Assembly: GCA_024449915.1 (NCBI GenBank)
Contig: JAMZAV010000904.1
Span: 224,838 to 288,837 of the forward strand
Length of the DNA stretch: 64,000 nucleotides
Source of the DNA: Sweltsa coloradensis
Taxonomy: Eukaryota > Arthropoda > Insecta > Plecoptera > Chloroperlidae
Direction of reading: 5' to 3'
Shown here: positions 35,175 through 46,032 of the stretch, piece by piece
Numbering within the stretch: the stretch's first letter is position 1
Layout: every line of letters begins with the position of its first letter
Translations under genes and position numbers: made by a program
The notes under the pieces: generated by a model
Databases searched by the model: none
Told to the model about the DNA's origin: nothing
Seen by the model: only the letters and a program-made list of their open reading frames with translations

Positions 35175-35875
35175 TAGCAGTTAGGTGAGCAGGTGATAGG
35201 CTGGACCGCATGGGGAGGGCAAGAAGTCTGGGACTTTTGTTTGGACCAGTCCTTAGACTTGGCTGGCACATTTTCTGAAACAAAAGGAACAATTATAGCC
35301 AGTGTTGTCAAAGCTACAAGCCCTACTTGGCATTTAAAAGCCAAGAGAATTAAAACACTGATATTGTCTATCATCAAAATTATATAATAATTATAAAAAA
35401 TAATTATAATAAATCTAATTAAATCTAATCAAAAAGTAGATTTAATTTTTTTTAAATCACACCCTATGGTGATGGGTGGTATGCTGCAGAAAACCCCTCA
35501 GTGCCAGACAACTGAACCAAGTAGGCCTAGTGTCATCACTGTGCAGGCATGTTATCTTCAGTGTCAACTGTAGTGTATGTAGCGCGCATGTGCGATGTAT
35601 GTTTAGTAAGTTGGGAATTCTGGAAAATAAACATGGCTAGGTAACTGTCTATAAATACCTAATTACTTCGTGCAGATTTCATACTCGGTTTGGTGTCATA
35701 GGCTAGAATAGGCGTTGTGTTGTGGTGACTAGCGGAGGTGAGCAAGTGATGGCTCATCGCAGAGGTGGCGAGAAGTCAAGAGTTTTCTCTGGGCAGGTTG
35801 GCAATGAGGCAGCCCTCACACATACCCTGAAACCAAAAAAACAGTTTTAGCCAGTGTGGTAAAAGCTAGCCTACA
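35175..35875. repeat. Diverged direct repeat pair, 35175 and 35735
   Basis: 35175-35325 (AGGTGAGCAGGTGATAGGC, TTCTGAAACAAAAGGAACAA, TAGCCAGTGTTGTCAAAGCTA) matches 35735-35875 (AGGTGAGCAAGTGATGGC, CCTGAAACCAAAAAAACAG, TAGCCAGTGTGGTAAAAGCTA) at about two-thirds identity. On the minus strand each contains a TTTTGTTTCAG/TTTTGGTTTCAG acceptor-like site followed by an ATG within 8 bases, but the frames differ between copies. Confidence 0.45.
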
Positions 35876-35880
35876 GCTAA

Positions 35881-36178
35881 AGCGGCCGTCACACGATCGA
35901 GAAAATCTCGCGCGAGTTAATTACCATCCTTGTCACACGACAGACAATGAAGGTAACAATAACTCCACCTATTGGTGTTCACTGGTCACGTGTTATGGTA
36001 GTGGGTTCTGATTGGCTCTTGCTACCTCGACTCCCTAGGAAGTTGAACAAGCTGGACATTTTTCGTGGCGAGCGCGAGTTACCGTCTGACAGGGAGGCGG
36101 TGAGTTCCATGTAAATAAGTACAGGCCTACTCCCAGAGAGTTTACTCGCGCGATTTTCTCGATCGTCTGACAGGCGCT
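35881..36178. mobile_element. PIF/Harbinger-type MITE with TAA duplication
   Basis: Left end AGCGGCCGTCACACGATCGA, GAAAATCTCGCGCGAGT; right end read inward AGCGCCTGTCAGACGATCGA, GAAAATCGCGCGAGT. TAA flanks both sides (35878-35880 and 36179-36181). TIRs of about 38 bp and a 298-bp length fit a Harbinger MITE. Confidence 0.8.
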
Positions 36179-36278
36179 TAAAAAAGTGGGACACTCATAT
36201 TATTGGTGTAGGCCCTTATACCCACAAAATTGATGCCAACCGTGATGCCGGTGTTAAGTTGATCAAACATTTATATAG

Positions 36279-36546
36279 CGGAGTGTCAATACGTCCGACG
36301 GGTCGGACGGCCAAGCAACCACAGGCTGTACGCCCGCCGAGCTCTCAAAATTTCTCTGTGTACTTTCGTTAGGTTAGTCGAACTTTCCGCCTAGTTGTAG
36401 TATGCCGTGCTAGTTCTAGGATATAATCGATAAGAGCGCATCCGAAATCCTTAAGTTATGCGCTCCTTGGCCTTGGGCTTGCCGTCGGACTTTTTGCACA
36501 AACTCAGCTGTACGCCCGACATACCGTCGGACGTATAGACGTGGCC
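36279..36546. mobile_element. Short element with ACGTCCGACGG inverted ends
   Basis: GTCAATACGTCCGACGG near the left end is matched inverted by CCGTCGGACGTATAGAC near the right end. CTGTACGCCCG also occurs as a direct repeat inside both ends. No convincing target duplication was found. Confidence 0.5.
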
Positions 36547-36549
36547 CTT

Positions 36550-38285
36550 TACAAAGTGCAGCAAAAAAATTATGATTTTATTTTGGACCCCCCCACCCCC
36601 TTCCCAAAAACAAGTTCCGTCATAGCCTAGCTGGTCTGAACAGGTGCCCGGGCTAGGTTATAGAGGCCTAGCCTAGAGTGGAATTTCCCCACCTGTTAAA
36701 TAAAAGCGGTGCCGAAAAAGCCAATGAGATTGGACCGACATTGGTCGTATTAAATGTAGATTCAATAAAATTTATTTTTAAAAATTACATCACAACGTTC
36801 TCCAGTAAGAATTCAGTTCAGACTTCCGACATGAGATTTTCTTACCTAGGGGGGGGGGTGTGCAGCTAGAACAGCCATCATACCCCCCAACACGTTTGGC
36901 ATTTTCATCCGCGATATTTCTTATCAATCAATTAGATTTACCTTCACATTCAAATCTAAATAATTACAACAGTGTTTAAACATTACTACTATCATGTTAA
37001 CTCAAAATTATCAGATTGCATTGCAATTAATCTTACCTTTAATCGGCAGGTATTTTCGGAGAAGCAGTCAAACAAGTATACACTTGTTGAAAAGACAGGA
37101 AGTAGATGGAAGCGATTCTTATCAAAGATTCAAAGATGGCAGCAGCTTCAACACCTTCCTGTTACTTTAGCATGGCGTTGTTTTAGTCATCTATTGTGAT
37201 GATGATGTACAATGATGACTATATTCATTCTAATAACACTGTAAAATTTTTTTTTACAAAACAAACAACATAAATCAAGTGAAATAAAAATAGAAGCAAG
37301 GTTTTATTTCAAAATACCCGGTTGCATCAGTGACATGTAGTGACACCTATCGACGACGCAGTTAACTAGGAGTAGGACGACATCCACAAGATAGGTAGCG
37401 CTGTATTCATTTTGGCAACTGACCAATCCACTTGCAGGAAAAAAACTTGATTCCCGCTGGATTTGTTTATTTAATCAGCTGTGAGGGTGTGACAACTGAC
37501 AACTGAGAACTGACAACAGGTGTTTGCGTATGCAGAGTTTTAGCAAATATTGTAATAGACGTCTATTAAATTGGTTTAAGCACCATGTATCAGTCCGTAT
37601 AATATAAACGCAATTTAAATGGATGGCCAGGTGTACTTATTTACTACTACTATAATATAACCATAGGCCTACCTTTAATATTGTTTTACATATAGGCCTA
37701 GCCTAGGCCTAGTTGTTAGTTGTTTTTTTGTATGTATTTTGTATCTTCGATATTTTTAAGACTATTTCACACTCTCTCTACGGAGAAGTAATATCTGTTA
37801 AAAACACGATCAATGTGAAATAAATGAATAAAGAATAAGCGACTCATATTATAGTATTTGGTGTAGGCCTAGGCTAGGCCTGTTGGCTTTAGGCCCTTTG
37901 CAAGCCTAACCTGGATTAATGCTTAATGCATATAACGGAAAGGATTTCGGGTGCGTATGTTTTCATTGAAAAAAAAATGTTGGGACCCGCCAAGTACAGA
38001 AGTGCCGAAATATCTTCCCTACCTTGAATCTTGACCTAGGCTAAAGCAAGTACTTTGATACAACTTGCAGCAATCTTTATCAAATCAAACCCTCACCGTC
38101 ACCTCTTCAAATTAAACTCAACTATTCATGACCATGATACTCGATCGCAATAAAAAATTGGCACTTCTTCGGTTGGGACGGTACAACTTTTTTAACACTG
38201 ATATTAGAGTAAAAGTAGGTTAGGGGGAGAGGGGGGGGGGCGAAGCGCGTATAACTAGGAAGCTTTGCAAACGCTTTTTCAGGCG
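36550..38285. other. Intergenic sequence rich in TAGGCCTA words
   Basis: No gene is supported. At 37045 the minus strand shows GATTAAAG|GTAAGAT, a donor-like site that could belong to an untranslated exon. TAGGCCTA clusters at 37660-37710 and 37860-37890. The remaining sequence is unassigned. Confidence 0.35.
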
Positions 38286-38867
38286 TGTTTTTTGATGAGC
38301 GTAATTTTTTTTTAAACAAACAAAAGCGTAAAATAGAAGTTTTCATGAGAAATTATTTTTCGATTGCGCTCAAATTTCACACCAATATAAAATAAACGTT
38401 CTGTAAAAAAATCATTACAATCGGATAAAGCAATGCAGCTAGGTGTTATAAAGTTGAAGATTTTTTTATCGAAAAAAATCGTAAAATTGCGATTTTCATA
38501 AGAAAACATTTTTCGATTGCGCTCAAATTTCACACGAATATATTAATTCATAAAATTACGGTTCTGTGAAAAAATCATTACAATCGGATAAAACATGTAG
38601 GCCTAGATGTTATAAGTCAAAGAAATGTTTTAAAAATTTAAAAAAAATCGTAAAATTGCGATTTTAATGAGAAATAATTTTTCGATTGCGCTAAAAAAAA
38701 CGTGGCAGTTCTAAGTTCAGAGATTTCAAAGGTCTCCAGAAAATTTCATCACAATTGGAGTATCGGTTTAGCCGGAATCGTGTTAACAAACAGACAAAAA
38801 TGAAGAAAAAAAAACATTCCGGATTTTTTTCTCCAGTGTTGAAATGGAATCTTTGCTACGCTCATCC

Positions 38868-38868
<1 letters not shown>
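38286..38868. repeat. Repeat family B, second copy
   Basis: Starts GATGAGCGTAATTTTTT and ends GCTACGCTCATCCAATAA, with internal units TTTCGATTGCGCTCAAATTT, AATCATTACAATCGGATAAA, GTGGCAGTTCTAAGTTCAG and GGTTTAGCCGGAATCGTGTT in the same order as 20030-20822. It abuts a (TAA)n run. Confidence 0.65.

Positions 38869-38924
<56 letters not shown>
38869..38924. repeat. (TAA)n microsatellite
   Basis: About 18 uninterrupted AAT units between repeat family B and the minus-strand LINE tail; it may be the 3' tail of that LINE, which would read as (ATT)n on its own strand. Confidence 0.9.
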
Positions 38925-39350
38925 CAAACACCCGGTTCCAACATAAGTCAGGTCGGGGGGTGACGTATCACCAATTTCTCGGGCTGTGGACTTTCAGTGT
39001 TTGCTAGCCAGGCTCAACACCTCCTCATCTACTTCGATGTCTTCTATGACAGGCATTTCTACCAGTTCTCTCCATTTCTTTCTATCCTCCCAGAGTCTTT
39101 CTTCATTAATTCTTTCCCATGATTTTCCTCTTTCTTCAATGTTCCATTTTATTTGGTCCCGCCATCTATCTCTTGGCCGGCCAACTCTTCGCACTCCCCA
39201 CATGTACGTTCAAATTCTCGGCTTGGGATTCTGTCTTGCTTCATTCTTCATACATGTCCATACACCGAGTCTTTCTTTTCCTATTTTATTTCGTAAACTT
39301 TCCAACTCCTAGTTTGTTTCTTATTGATTTGCTCTACATTGTCTATTTTT
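38925..39350 (-). mobile_element. RTE-like LINE 3' end
   Basis: The minus frame at 39203-38994 reads MWGVRRVGRPRDRWRDQIKW and GKSWERI then RLWEDRKKWRELVE, the same basic, tryptophan-rich C-terminal tail as at 8729. The 3' UTR has GAAATTGGTGAT, TATGTTGGAACCGGGTGTTTG and ends at the TAA run. Upstream sequence to 39350 (GRPRD-preceding region) is frameshifted. Confidence 0.75.
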
Positions 39351-39387
39351 GTTAGCTACAGAACTTCTTAAAAATAATTTAATTATA

Positions 39388-39488
39388 TAATAATAATAAT
39401 AATAATAAATAATAATAATAATAATAATAATAGGGTCATAATGAAAATATTGTAAAACATACGCGATTCGCGCCCCCCCCCCCCCCCC
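39388..39488. repeat. (TAA)n tract and C16 run
   Basis: An interrupted AAT tract occupies 39388-39432 and a 16-base C run 39473-39488. Confidence 0.9.
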
Positions 39489-40440
39489 ACCACTCCCACT
39501 AACCTACTTTTCCAAATTTACCAAAGTTGTCCCGTCCCAACCAAAGAAGTAGGTACCCAAAAATTCATGTCCCAACTCACAATACCACGTGTTTCTCCAA
39601 AGGACCTCATTACCAATAACTAATATACAATCATCTACCCCCTGAAAAATATACTGACACTAGACTCTTAAATATACATTGAAATTATTTCAAATAGAGC
39701 ATTGCTTCTACACAATCAATGAGTGCCTTCGTCCAGCTGATGTTTAACTTAATTTAGTGCACCCGGACATACAAAATACCTCACCCATCTAGGTGCCCGT
39801 TAGGTCTGCCGCAGCCAAGCCGCGGTGCACTACACACGTGGGCACCTTATACAGCAAGCAGAGTTGGGGTGATTTCGAGGTGTCGCCCAGCCGTCATGAA
39901 ATGTGATGTGAACTTCAATACTATCAAAATCGAGGGGATTTAGGTACCCGACAACACATGCTAAATTTGGTTGGGATATATATGAGCATTCCTTCTTGGT
40001 GAAAAAATGGCTTGAAACATGCTCAAAATCACTTTAAGGATGTTAGCTACTACTGCTACTGCTACGGTCTAATTCGTCAGTTTCAATCGGCCGGCAATTC
40101 TGACCAAACGGGTGGGGCTACAACGTTCATATTTTACATAGACATTAAGGTAATAGTGAAATAGGGTCTTTTGAAAGAAAAAGCTGAAAAAGTTTGCAGG
40201 AAGGCTTCCAATTAAAGGTTTCAATATTAGCCTTATACAAGAATATAATCAACAAGTAGGCCTAACTATAGTTACTTGATATTGATCGACTACATTGTTT
40301 ACAAAAAGCAAGTCTTTGGATCACTAGATATTTTACATCCTATCGTTAATTGGTAATACCATAGAAATTAAATCAACTTTGATAAAATTATTATATTTTA
40401 ACAAATAATTTTGCAATGGAACTTGAAAAAGTAATGAGAT
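39489..40440. other. Intergenic sequence, nothing recognised
   Basis: No gene or repeat unit could be delimited. Confidence 0.35.
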
Positions 40441-40811
40441 CACACACATAACAAAAACTTGTAAAAATACAGCCAAACCTTACACACTCAAAAGAAATGA
40501 GATCTAAAAAAGGGCCAAGCTCATCTACCCTTCCACATTTGCGCATTCTTAATTCATAAACGTACAGTGTCTCGTAACAGCACCCTTGAAAAGCTTGGCA
40601 AAATAGAATTTGCATGACATTACGTTTAAATTAATATTGCAAATTCTAATTTGCCAAGCTTTTCAAGGATGCTCTTACGGGACACTGTACGTTTATGAAT
40701 TAAGAATGCGCAAATGTGGAAGGGTAGAATGAGCTTGGCCCTTTTTAGATCTCATTTCTTTTGAGTGTGTAAGGTTTGGCTGTATTTTTACAAGTTTTTG
40801 TTATGTGTGTG
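40441..40811. repeat. Large hairpin: 174-bp inverted arms, 23-bp loop
   Basis: 40441-40614 and 40638-40811 are inverted copies differing at only a handful of positions, for example CAGCACCCTTGAAAAGC against the inverse of GCTTTTCAAGGATGCTC. The outer ends are CACACACATAAC and GTTATGTGTGTG. The near identity suggests recent origin. No coding. A foldback transposon or an inverted duplication are both possible; no target duplication was seen. Confidence 0.95.
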
Positions 40812-41249
40812 TAGCTTATACTCTCAACTTTCCTTCACACTATGTACATGAACATAATTTAATTTAATATACAATTCAATACAAAAATAAGTAGTAGGCC
40901 TATGTATAATGTTTAGGACCTAGAAATAGAAGGGAAGGTATTATGAAATGTATATTTTAATTTTAATCTTAATTTAAGCATCTACTAACTTATAAACATC
41001 CCTCATTTCTGTCTGTGCTATCTACACTTCTTCCAATTGCTTAGATTTTGTAAAAACATGCACTAGGCCTACTGCACATCATCACTTTTAATTTTATCCA
41101 TGCATCAGTACGTCATCACTTTTAGTTTTATCTATGCCATCAGCAAGTCAAATCATCAAGTATTGCTCCATCTTCTTCATCTCTCGTGGATACTCCTATC
41201 ATATCAATATATTATTTTACTGTACCGGTACTATTTAATTGTAAATAGT

Positions 41250-41455
41250 CTGACCTAAACTAAGTATGTAAAACTAAACGTTTGGTAAATTTATACTTAG
41301 ATCTAGTAAATAATAGGCATCTACTTTTAAATTAACACTGTATTTAACTATTTATTACTCTTAACCATAGGTTACTAGGCTATTAACTTTCTCTACAAAG
41401 AGTTTTACTTGTGCACTGTACCCGTCAAGGTAAATAAAGTTATTATCATTATTAT
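41250..41455 (+). mobile_element. LINE 3' UTR fragment ending in TTATTATCATTATTAT
   Basis: The last bases, CTGTACCCGTCAAGGTAAAT and AAAGTTATTATC, match the fragment ending at 43395 (CATGTGCACGTCAAGTTAAA, TAAAGTTATTCTAT). Such short shared 3' ends mark 5'-truncated non-LTR elements. The upstream limit is approximate. Confidence 0.5.
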
Positions 41456-41989
41456 AAAACTGCCCCGTCAATAGAACGGTAACATTGTAGAGCATCCCCT
41501 ACTCTCCTCTTTACCAGATATATCCTGACGTCTTGTTTAGGCCTAGTATTTTGGTAGTAGGTGGTCATCATGTTCATTGTTGAGAAAACTCATGTAGGCC
41601 TACGCCTATGAGCTACATATTGGACGGTGGCCCAACCTCATAAGATGTAGGCCTAGGGATCCATGACAATGCTATTTTATCACAGGGTGCTGACTCGAGC
41701 AACAGTCTACAGTCACTCATGTGGTCTCTTCAGTTGGCACACCCGGAAAGGTAAAAAATTGATAAATTAGCATTAATTTTGCCATCTTACACATTTGAGT
41801 TGATAATGAACAATATAGGTAGGCGGTATGTCTGTATCAAACAACAGATATAAGAAATAATATGTAGGCCTAAGGTTATTAATTTGTTGGACTCCACTAT
41901 TCTTTGTGTAGCCCCTGCTTTAACGAAAAATAATGAAAGTACCATAATATGTATGATTGTACGGCTATATAGGATCTAGTAGTAAGAGT

Positions 41990-42245
41990 CTTGTGCCTAC
42001 ATCATCATCCAACACCGTTTCCTGCTTCTGGCAGCGTCAGCTTGGGCTTTGCAACCAAATTTTACCACTTATTAAGTTATTAGTTATTACCTCCCACAAT
42101 CATCTCTTCGTATCGTACATCTTCTCGGCTCTCTCCTCTTTCATGTGTCCCCTGCTATGGTCGCCTTTGTCTATTTTCTCTTTTCAATCCTTCTTTCATA
42201 TGTTCTCATGGGCACCTTCTCTTCTGCCATTTGTTTCACATGTCT
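41990..42245 (-). mobile_element. RTE-like LINE tail, degenerate
   Basis: On the minus strand GCCCATGAGAACATATGAAA, GAAGGATTGAAAAGAGAA, GATTGTGGGAGGT and AAGCCCAAGCTGACGCTGCC with CAGAAGCAGG follow the 8740-9720 copy in order; reading frames are broken. It ends with GATGATGATG near 42000. Confidence 0.65.
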
Positions 42246-42678
42246 AAACCATTTCAAGGATCTGTGTCCTTCCCAAACCATCACCTAACTTCTTTAATGT
42301 CCAGTCCGTGTTTCTGATTCTGTTATTTCTTGTCTTGCCCACCATGCTCGAGCCTCGGGAATCTCAGCTCTGCAACCTCATCATCTCTCTAGGCCTACTC
42401 TGATGCTGACAAGATGGCAACTTTGAATATGTGGCCATTGGGTCAAAAAGTTTGGGTACCACTGTAGTAGTGTTGCTTACAAATTGGTGCCATTTAAACT
42501 TTGTCGATTTGGGTAAGAACCTGGTCGAATCCAAGAGAGGCTGTAAACATATTTGTCTTCAAGAAGTCATCTCTTGTTCTTATTATATACATTCAACTCT
42601 GTAGGTAAAAGATAAAGTCTTGTTCACCGGTACCTCGGGAACTGACTATAGGCCTACCGATACATCAAAACTAACCTG
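42246..42678. other. Intergenic sequence, nothing recognised
   Basis: No gene or repeat unit was recognised. Confidence 0.35.
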
Positions 42679-42688
42679 TTTGGTGCTA

Positions 42689-43041
42689 CAAAAGTTTGGA
42701 AAAAGCCAACTGGCTAGTTTAGTTTAGATCGGAGACGGGTTGACAGGTTGGGAAAGTAGAGAACATAAAGCCCAGCCTGAAGGGCTGGGGGCGACAAAAC
42801 TTTTCACCTGCTGATAACTGCAGCTAATTTTAAGTTGTTGGTTACCTTAATCCATGATGCGTTTAGTCCCAGAAGGACTTGTTGTCATGTTGACTTGGCA
42901 TTGTGGATTAAGGTAACACAACTTTAAATTAGCTGCAGTTGTCACCAGCAGGTGAAGAGTTTTATTGCCCCCAGCCCTTCAGGCTGGGCTTTATGTTCTC
43001 TTTGCTTTCCCAACCTGTCAACCCTTCTCCAATCTTAACTA
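42689..43041. mobile_element. Foldback element with 10-bp flanking repeat
   Basis: Arms of about 135 bp at 42722-42855 and 42903-43040 are inverted copies, with TGACAGGTTGGGAAAG, CATAAAGCCCAGCCTGAAGG and TGCAGCTAATTT on the left and their inverses on the right. A 47-bp loop lies between. TTTGGTGCTA is repeated directly at 42679-42688 and 43042-43051, so it has the look of a transposed unit. A smaller hairpin, CCCAGCCTGAAGGGCTGGG, sits in each arm. Confidence 0.75.
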
Positions 43042-43149
43042 TTTGGTGCTAGGATTAACAGGCACAGTTTTAAGAACCGCCCCCAGTTCTAAGTCCTCTT
43101 TCATGCCTAAATGTAATGTAATGTATATAGGTACCTATTTAAATTAATC

Positions 43150-43398
43150 CATTTATCATGTTAAACCTTATAAATTAGTTCATCTATGTTAAATGCATCT
43201 ATGTTACTTATGCAACATTACATTATGTTTATTTTCTACATTAATTTTACTACTAGTAGTACTACTAGTACTATATTTTTCATAGTTCTTGTTTCTTAAT
43301 ACTGTTAGTTTTTATGTTACCTGTCTATTCACCTTCTCCTTCGGGAGTTATACATGTACCATGTGCACGTCAAGTTAAATAAAGTTATTCTATATCTA
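43150..43398 (+). mobile_element. LINE 3' UTR fragment
   Basis: Ends ACGTCAAGTTAAATAAAGTT at 43368-43387, matching the fragment at 41425-41450. No coding part is left. Confidence 0.45.
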
Positions 43399-43431
43399 TT
43401 CTATAGCTGATTTGATTTTCCTCCCACATAG

Positions 43432-43503
43432 GTTTCAACATATCTCATAGTCATAAGGCAGAGGATCTAAGTTGCTGAATACAACTAACAATGGGACGAA
43501 AAG
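43432..43503 (+). CDS. Candidate first coding exon (MGRKG...)
   Basis: An acceptor-like TTTTCCTCCCACATAG precedes 43432. After a short leader, ATG at 43491 opens MGRK and the first base of a fifth codon before a donor AAAG|GTAAAT at 43504. Joined to 44749-44798 the frame continues in phase. Lysine-rich starts of this kind are common in nuclear proteins. No homologue is firmly recognised. Confidence 0.3.
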
Positions 43504-43971
43504 GTAAATACTTCTTTGTATTCATTAACGTCATTTGTTCTTCTTCAACAATGCCTTCATGTACGGAAATATGACCGCTATACATTGAGAAGGCAATCCC
43601 TGACGTACGGCAATATGTCAGCCAACAATGTTTATGACGTCATGTGCATACAATGACATCCAACCTAGCACAGGGCCACATATAGAAGATAGATAGATCT
43701 ATATTTTATATTTTGTATTTTGTACATACAGTACTATCAAAAATATTATTTATATTGATATATTGTGATGACCAATAAAATTGGTGCTTTGCCTCTTTTT
43801 TATTGTAATGTAGTAAAATAGAATAAATCTAAGCTCACAGCATGGTTAGATCTGAATTCAAATTAGTAGTTTTAACATCTTTGTACTCATTTCTCAGCAT
43901 ATCTACAAGTTTCACTATGTACACATTTATAATATACATCAGACTATCTTGATTCCTTCATCTCTCATCAG

Positions 43972-44583
43972 TAGGGGTCCAGGAAAGATATTTTTAATTG
44001 AAAAATTATGCTCAATGAAATTAATTTATGCTTTATTTTGCTTTTAAAAAAAAAATAATGTCACTACACTAAGTAAGTATTATCTGTGCGTTTTAAATTG
44101 CCAAGTGTAACAATCGATTCAGGCACAATGAATGATACATTCAAACTAAATTCATGGAGGCGTGGTTAGTTTGGACCAATGGCAAACGATGTGCGAAGAT
44201 TCGACTTGGTTTATCAATTTTGGCTCGATAGTCGATAAGACAAAATCATTTAGTTTTTCATTCCTTTAGGTAGAGACACTACTAAACACTGTCAACATGG
44301 CCGTACTATTAGTGGAAAAAAGTCACTCCATGAATGGCACAGTTAATAGGCTACCAATAAATGGATAATTTTGCTGATTGAGCGGTAAAAATGATAAAAG
44401 AGCATTTTATTTCATGTTTTAATGCAAAAATGGAAAAATTTCGCCTTTTGGTGCGGTTTGGGTTTCAAATTGCATTTTTGTTATATCATAGGCCATGAAA
44501 AGTTATGAAAAATAAAATATGTTTTTTGGTATTTTTAAGAAATTTCATTTTTTCGCCTTTTACGAAATCACCCTGGATCCCTA
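43972..44583. mobile_element. Non-autonomous hAT-type element D
   Basis: Termini TAGGGGTCCAGG (left) and TAGGGATCCAGG (right, read inward), with exact 8-bp duplications CTCATCAG at 43964-43971 and 44584-44591. There is no transposase. The element lies between the two candidate exons 43432-43503 and 44749-44798, that is, inside their presumed intron. Confidence 0.85.
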
Positions 44584-44748
44584 CTCATCAGTGATTGGAT
44601 ACATTAAAATAATACATAATATATTCTATGAACATGGCAGTTACCTATATACCAATATCAAATAAATTTTAATGTCACTTTTCTAATAAACCATAACTTT
44701 TCTATACATGCTTGTATATGTTTGTGCCCTACCTCACTTCACACACAG

Positions 44749-44798
44749 GAAAACCTGCTGATGCTGGCTACAAATTTGAGCCCGGCGATACATTCTAG
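44749..44798 (+). CDS. Candidate second exon (...GKPADAGYKFEPGDTF stop)
   Basis: A good acceptor (CCTACCTCACTTCACACACAG is the preceding tract) leads into codons that complete the split Gly and continue KPADAGYKFEPGDTF before TAG at 44796. The resulting 20-residue peptide MGRKGKPADAGYKFEPGDTF looks protein-like: a basic start then a K-F-x-P/E-G-x pattern reminiscent of the beginning of chromo-barrel or Tudor proteins such as MRG15/MSL3. It stops before any domain, so it may be a broken copy, a microprotein, or coincidence. Confidence 0.25.
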
Positions 44799-45020
44799 AC
44801 ATATTATCACAGTTTCAAGTCTAAACTACCGAGTGTTGGGGCCTATGCAGAGAGCTAATACAGTCTGTGTCAAGAATATCAACTCTATAGTATATAAAAC
44901 AAGTAAACCCCGCAGCTTTCAATTGAAGCTGGGTCAGTCTATTACATTTATGTACCTCCTATAAGTAGTACTACCACTAAACAAAATTACTAATAGTTTC
45001 ATCATTACTAGTAATCAAAA

Positions 45021-45509
45021 TACCGTATAGTACCGAATGTAGGCCGACCCCCTAACTTTGGTCATCAAAATTTTAGAAAAGGAATTTTTAATTAAATATT
45101 TTTGTTTTACGCGCCGTTATTCCTGCGGTCTGTTTCCGCGGAGCCAGTGCCAAGGTCGTTTTCCCCGCGCGGCCTATTGACGCGGAGCCCGTGATGACGT
45201 AGCGCTATGACGCAATCTCCAAGCAGACCGGTTCATATCGCCCAGTTATCTGTTCCACGTCATTCTACACTCGTCAGATGGCCTGCAGAAGGCCTGGAGA
45301 TAGGGTCGCGTCCTCCGTGCCTGCCGTATTGTTGGCGCAGCGCCAGACACAAGCAGTGAATTTTACGTATTTCCTTGTCACACGGCGCTGTAACTTGGGT
45401 GTTTGAAATTAGCGCGTCAAAATGCCGATGCTCGCATATAGGCCGAGGAGAGATTTTGAGACCTAAAATAATGAAAAAAAGGTCGGCCTATATTCGGTAC
45501 TATACGGTA
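45021..45509. mobile_element. TIR element with 29-bp TACCGTATAGTACCGAAT ends
   Basis: The left end TACCGTATAGTACCGAATGT plus AGGCCGACC is inverted at 45481-45509 with a single difference. Flanks AATCAAAA and AATCGATA share 6 of 8 bases, which could be a decayed 8-bp duplication. No transposase frame in 489 bp. It ends about 340 bp from the FANCM stop codon. Confidence 0.75.
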
Positions 45510-45846
45510 AATCGATATTGGTCCCCCAAATTAGCACAATTAAGTTTCATGACTCCAACAATTATAATATTTAAAATCTAAAGTTAGGTAATGCATGTTA
45601 ACATGGCAATGCAATATTTATAGGTCAGCTAAACAACATAACATAGTTATAGTTAATCAAAGACTTAATTACTTGAGTTTTAGTGATATTGACACGTACC
45701 AATAACGTCCCATTACAACGACTCTTAAATCAAGAGATATTGACAGGTGACCTTGTACAACAACACTTTAAATGCAGAAACAAAAATACCTCGCTGTTTG
45801 TCTCTCAATGACGATACTTATTATCCAGAGATAGCGTCTAGGTAAA

Positions 45847-46032
45847 CTAGTGGACGAACGGTCGCTTGAGCACCAGCTTGATTTGTGCTGCTGCCTCCCT
45901 GGACACCCCCGTGGCTGTGCGGATCTCCTCAATGTTCATACTTACAAACGACAACAGGTGGGGGTGGCGGCGTTGCAGTCGCAATGCAGACGCGTAGTTC
46001 ACACCGGGCAACGAGTAGTAGAACTGTACTCG
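45847..46032 (-). CDS. FANCM: FANCM terminal exon, helix-hairpin-helix domain
   Basis: 61 codons and TAG: RVQFYYSLPGVNYASALRLQ, FVSMNIEEIRTATGVSREAA and KRPFVH. Matches vertebrate ALQFYLSIPNISYITALNM, the tandem HhH region that binds DNA with FAAP24. Acceptor TTATTTTTTCCAG. Confidence 0.95.
   Translation of the reverse strand, partial: RVQFYYSLPGVNYASALRLQRRHPHLLSFVSMNIEEIRTATGVSREAAAQIKLVLKRPFVH

Noticed and set aside
37029..37199. Plus-strand frame RQVFSEKQSNKY... as an exon
   Set aside because: No homology; the only plausible splice signal nearby is a donor on the opposite strand.
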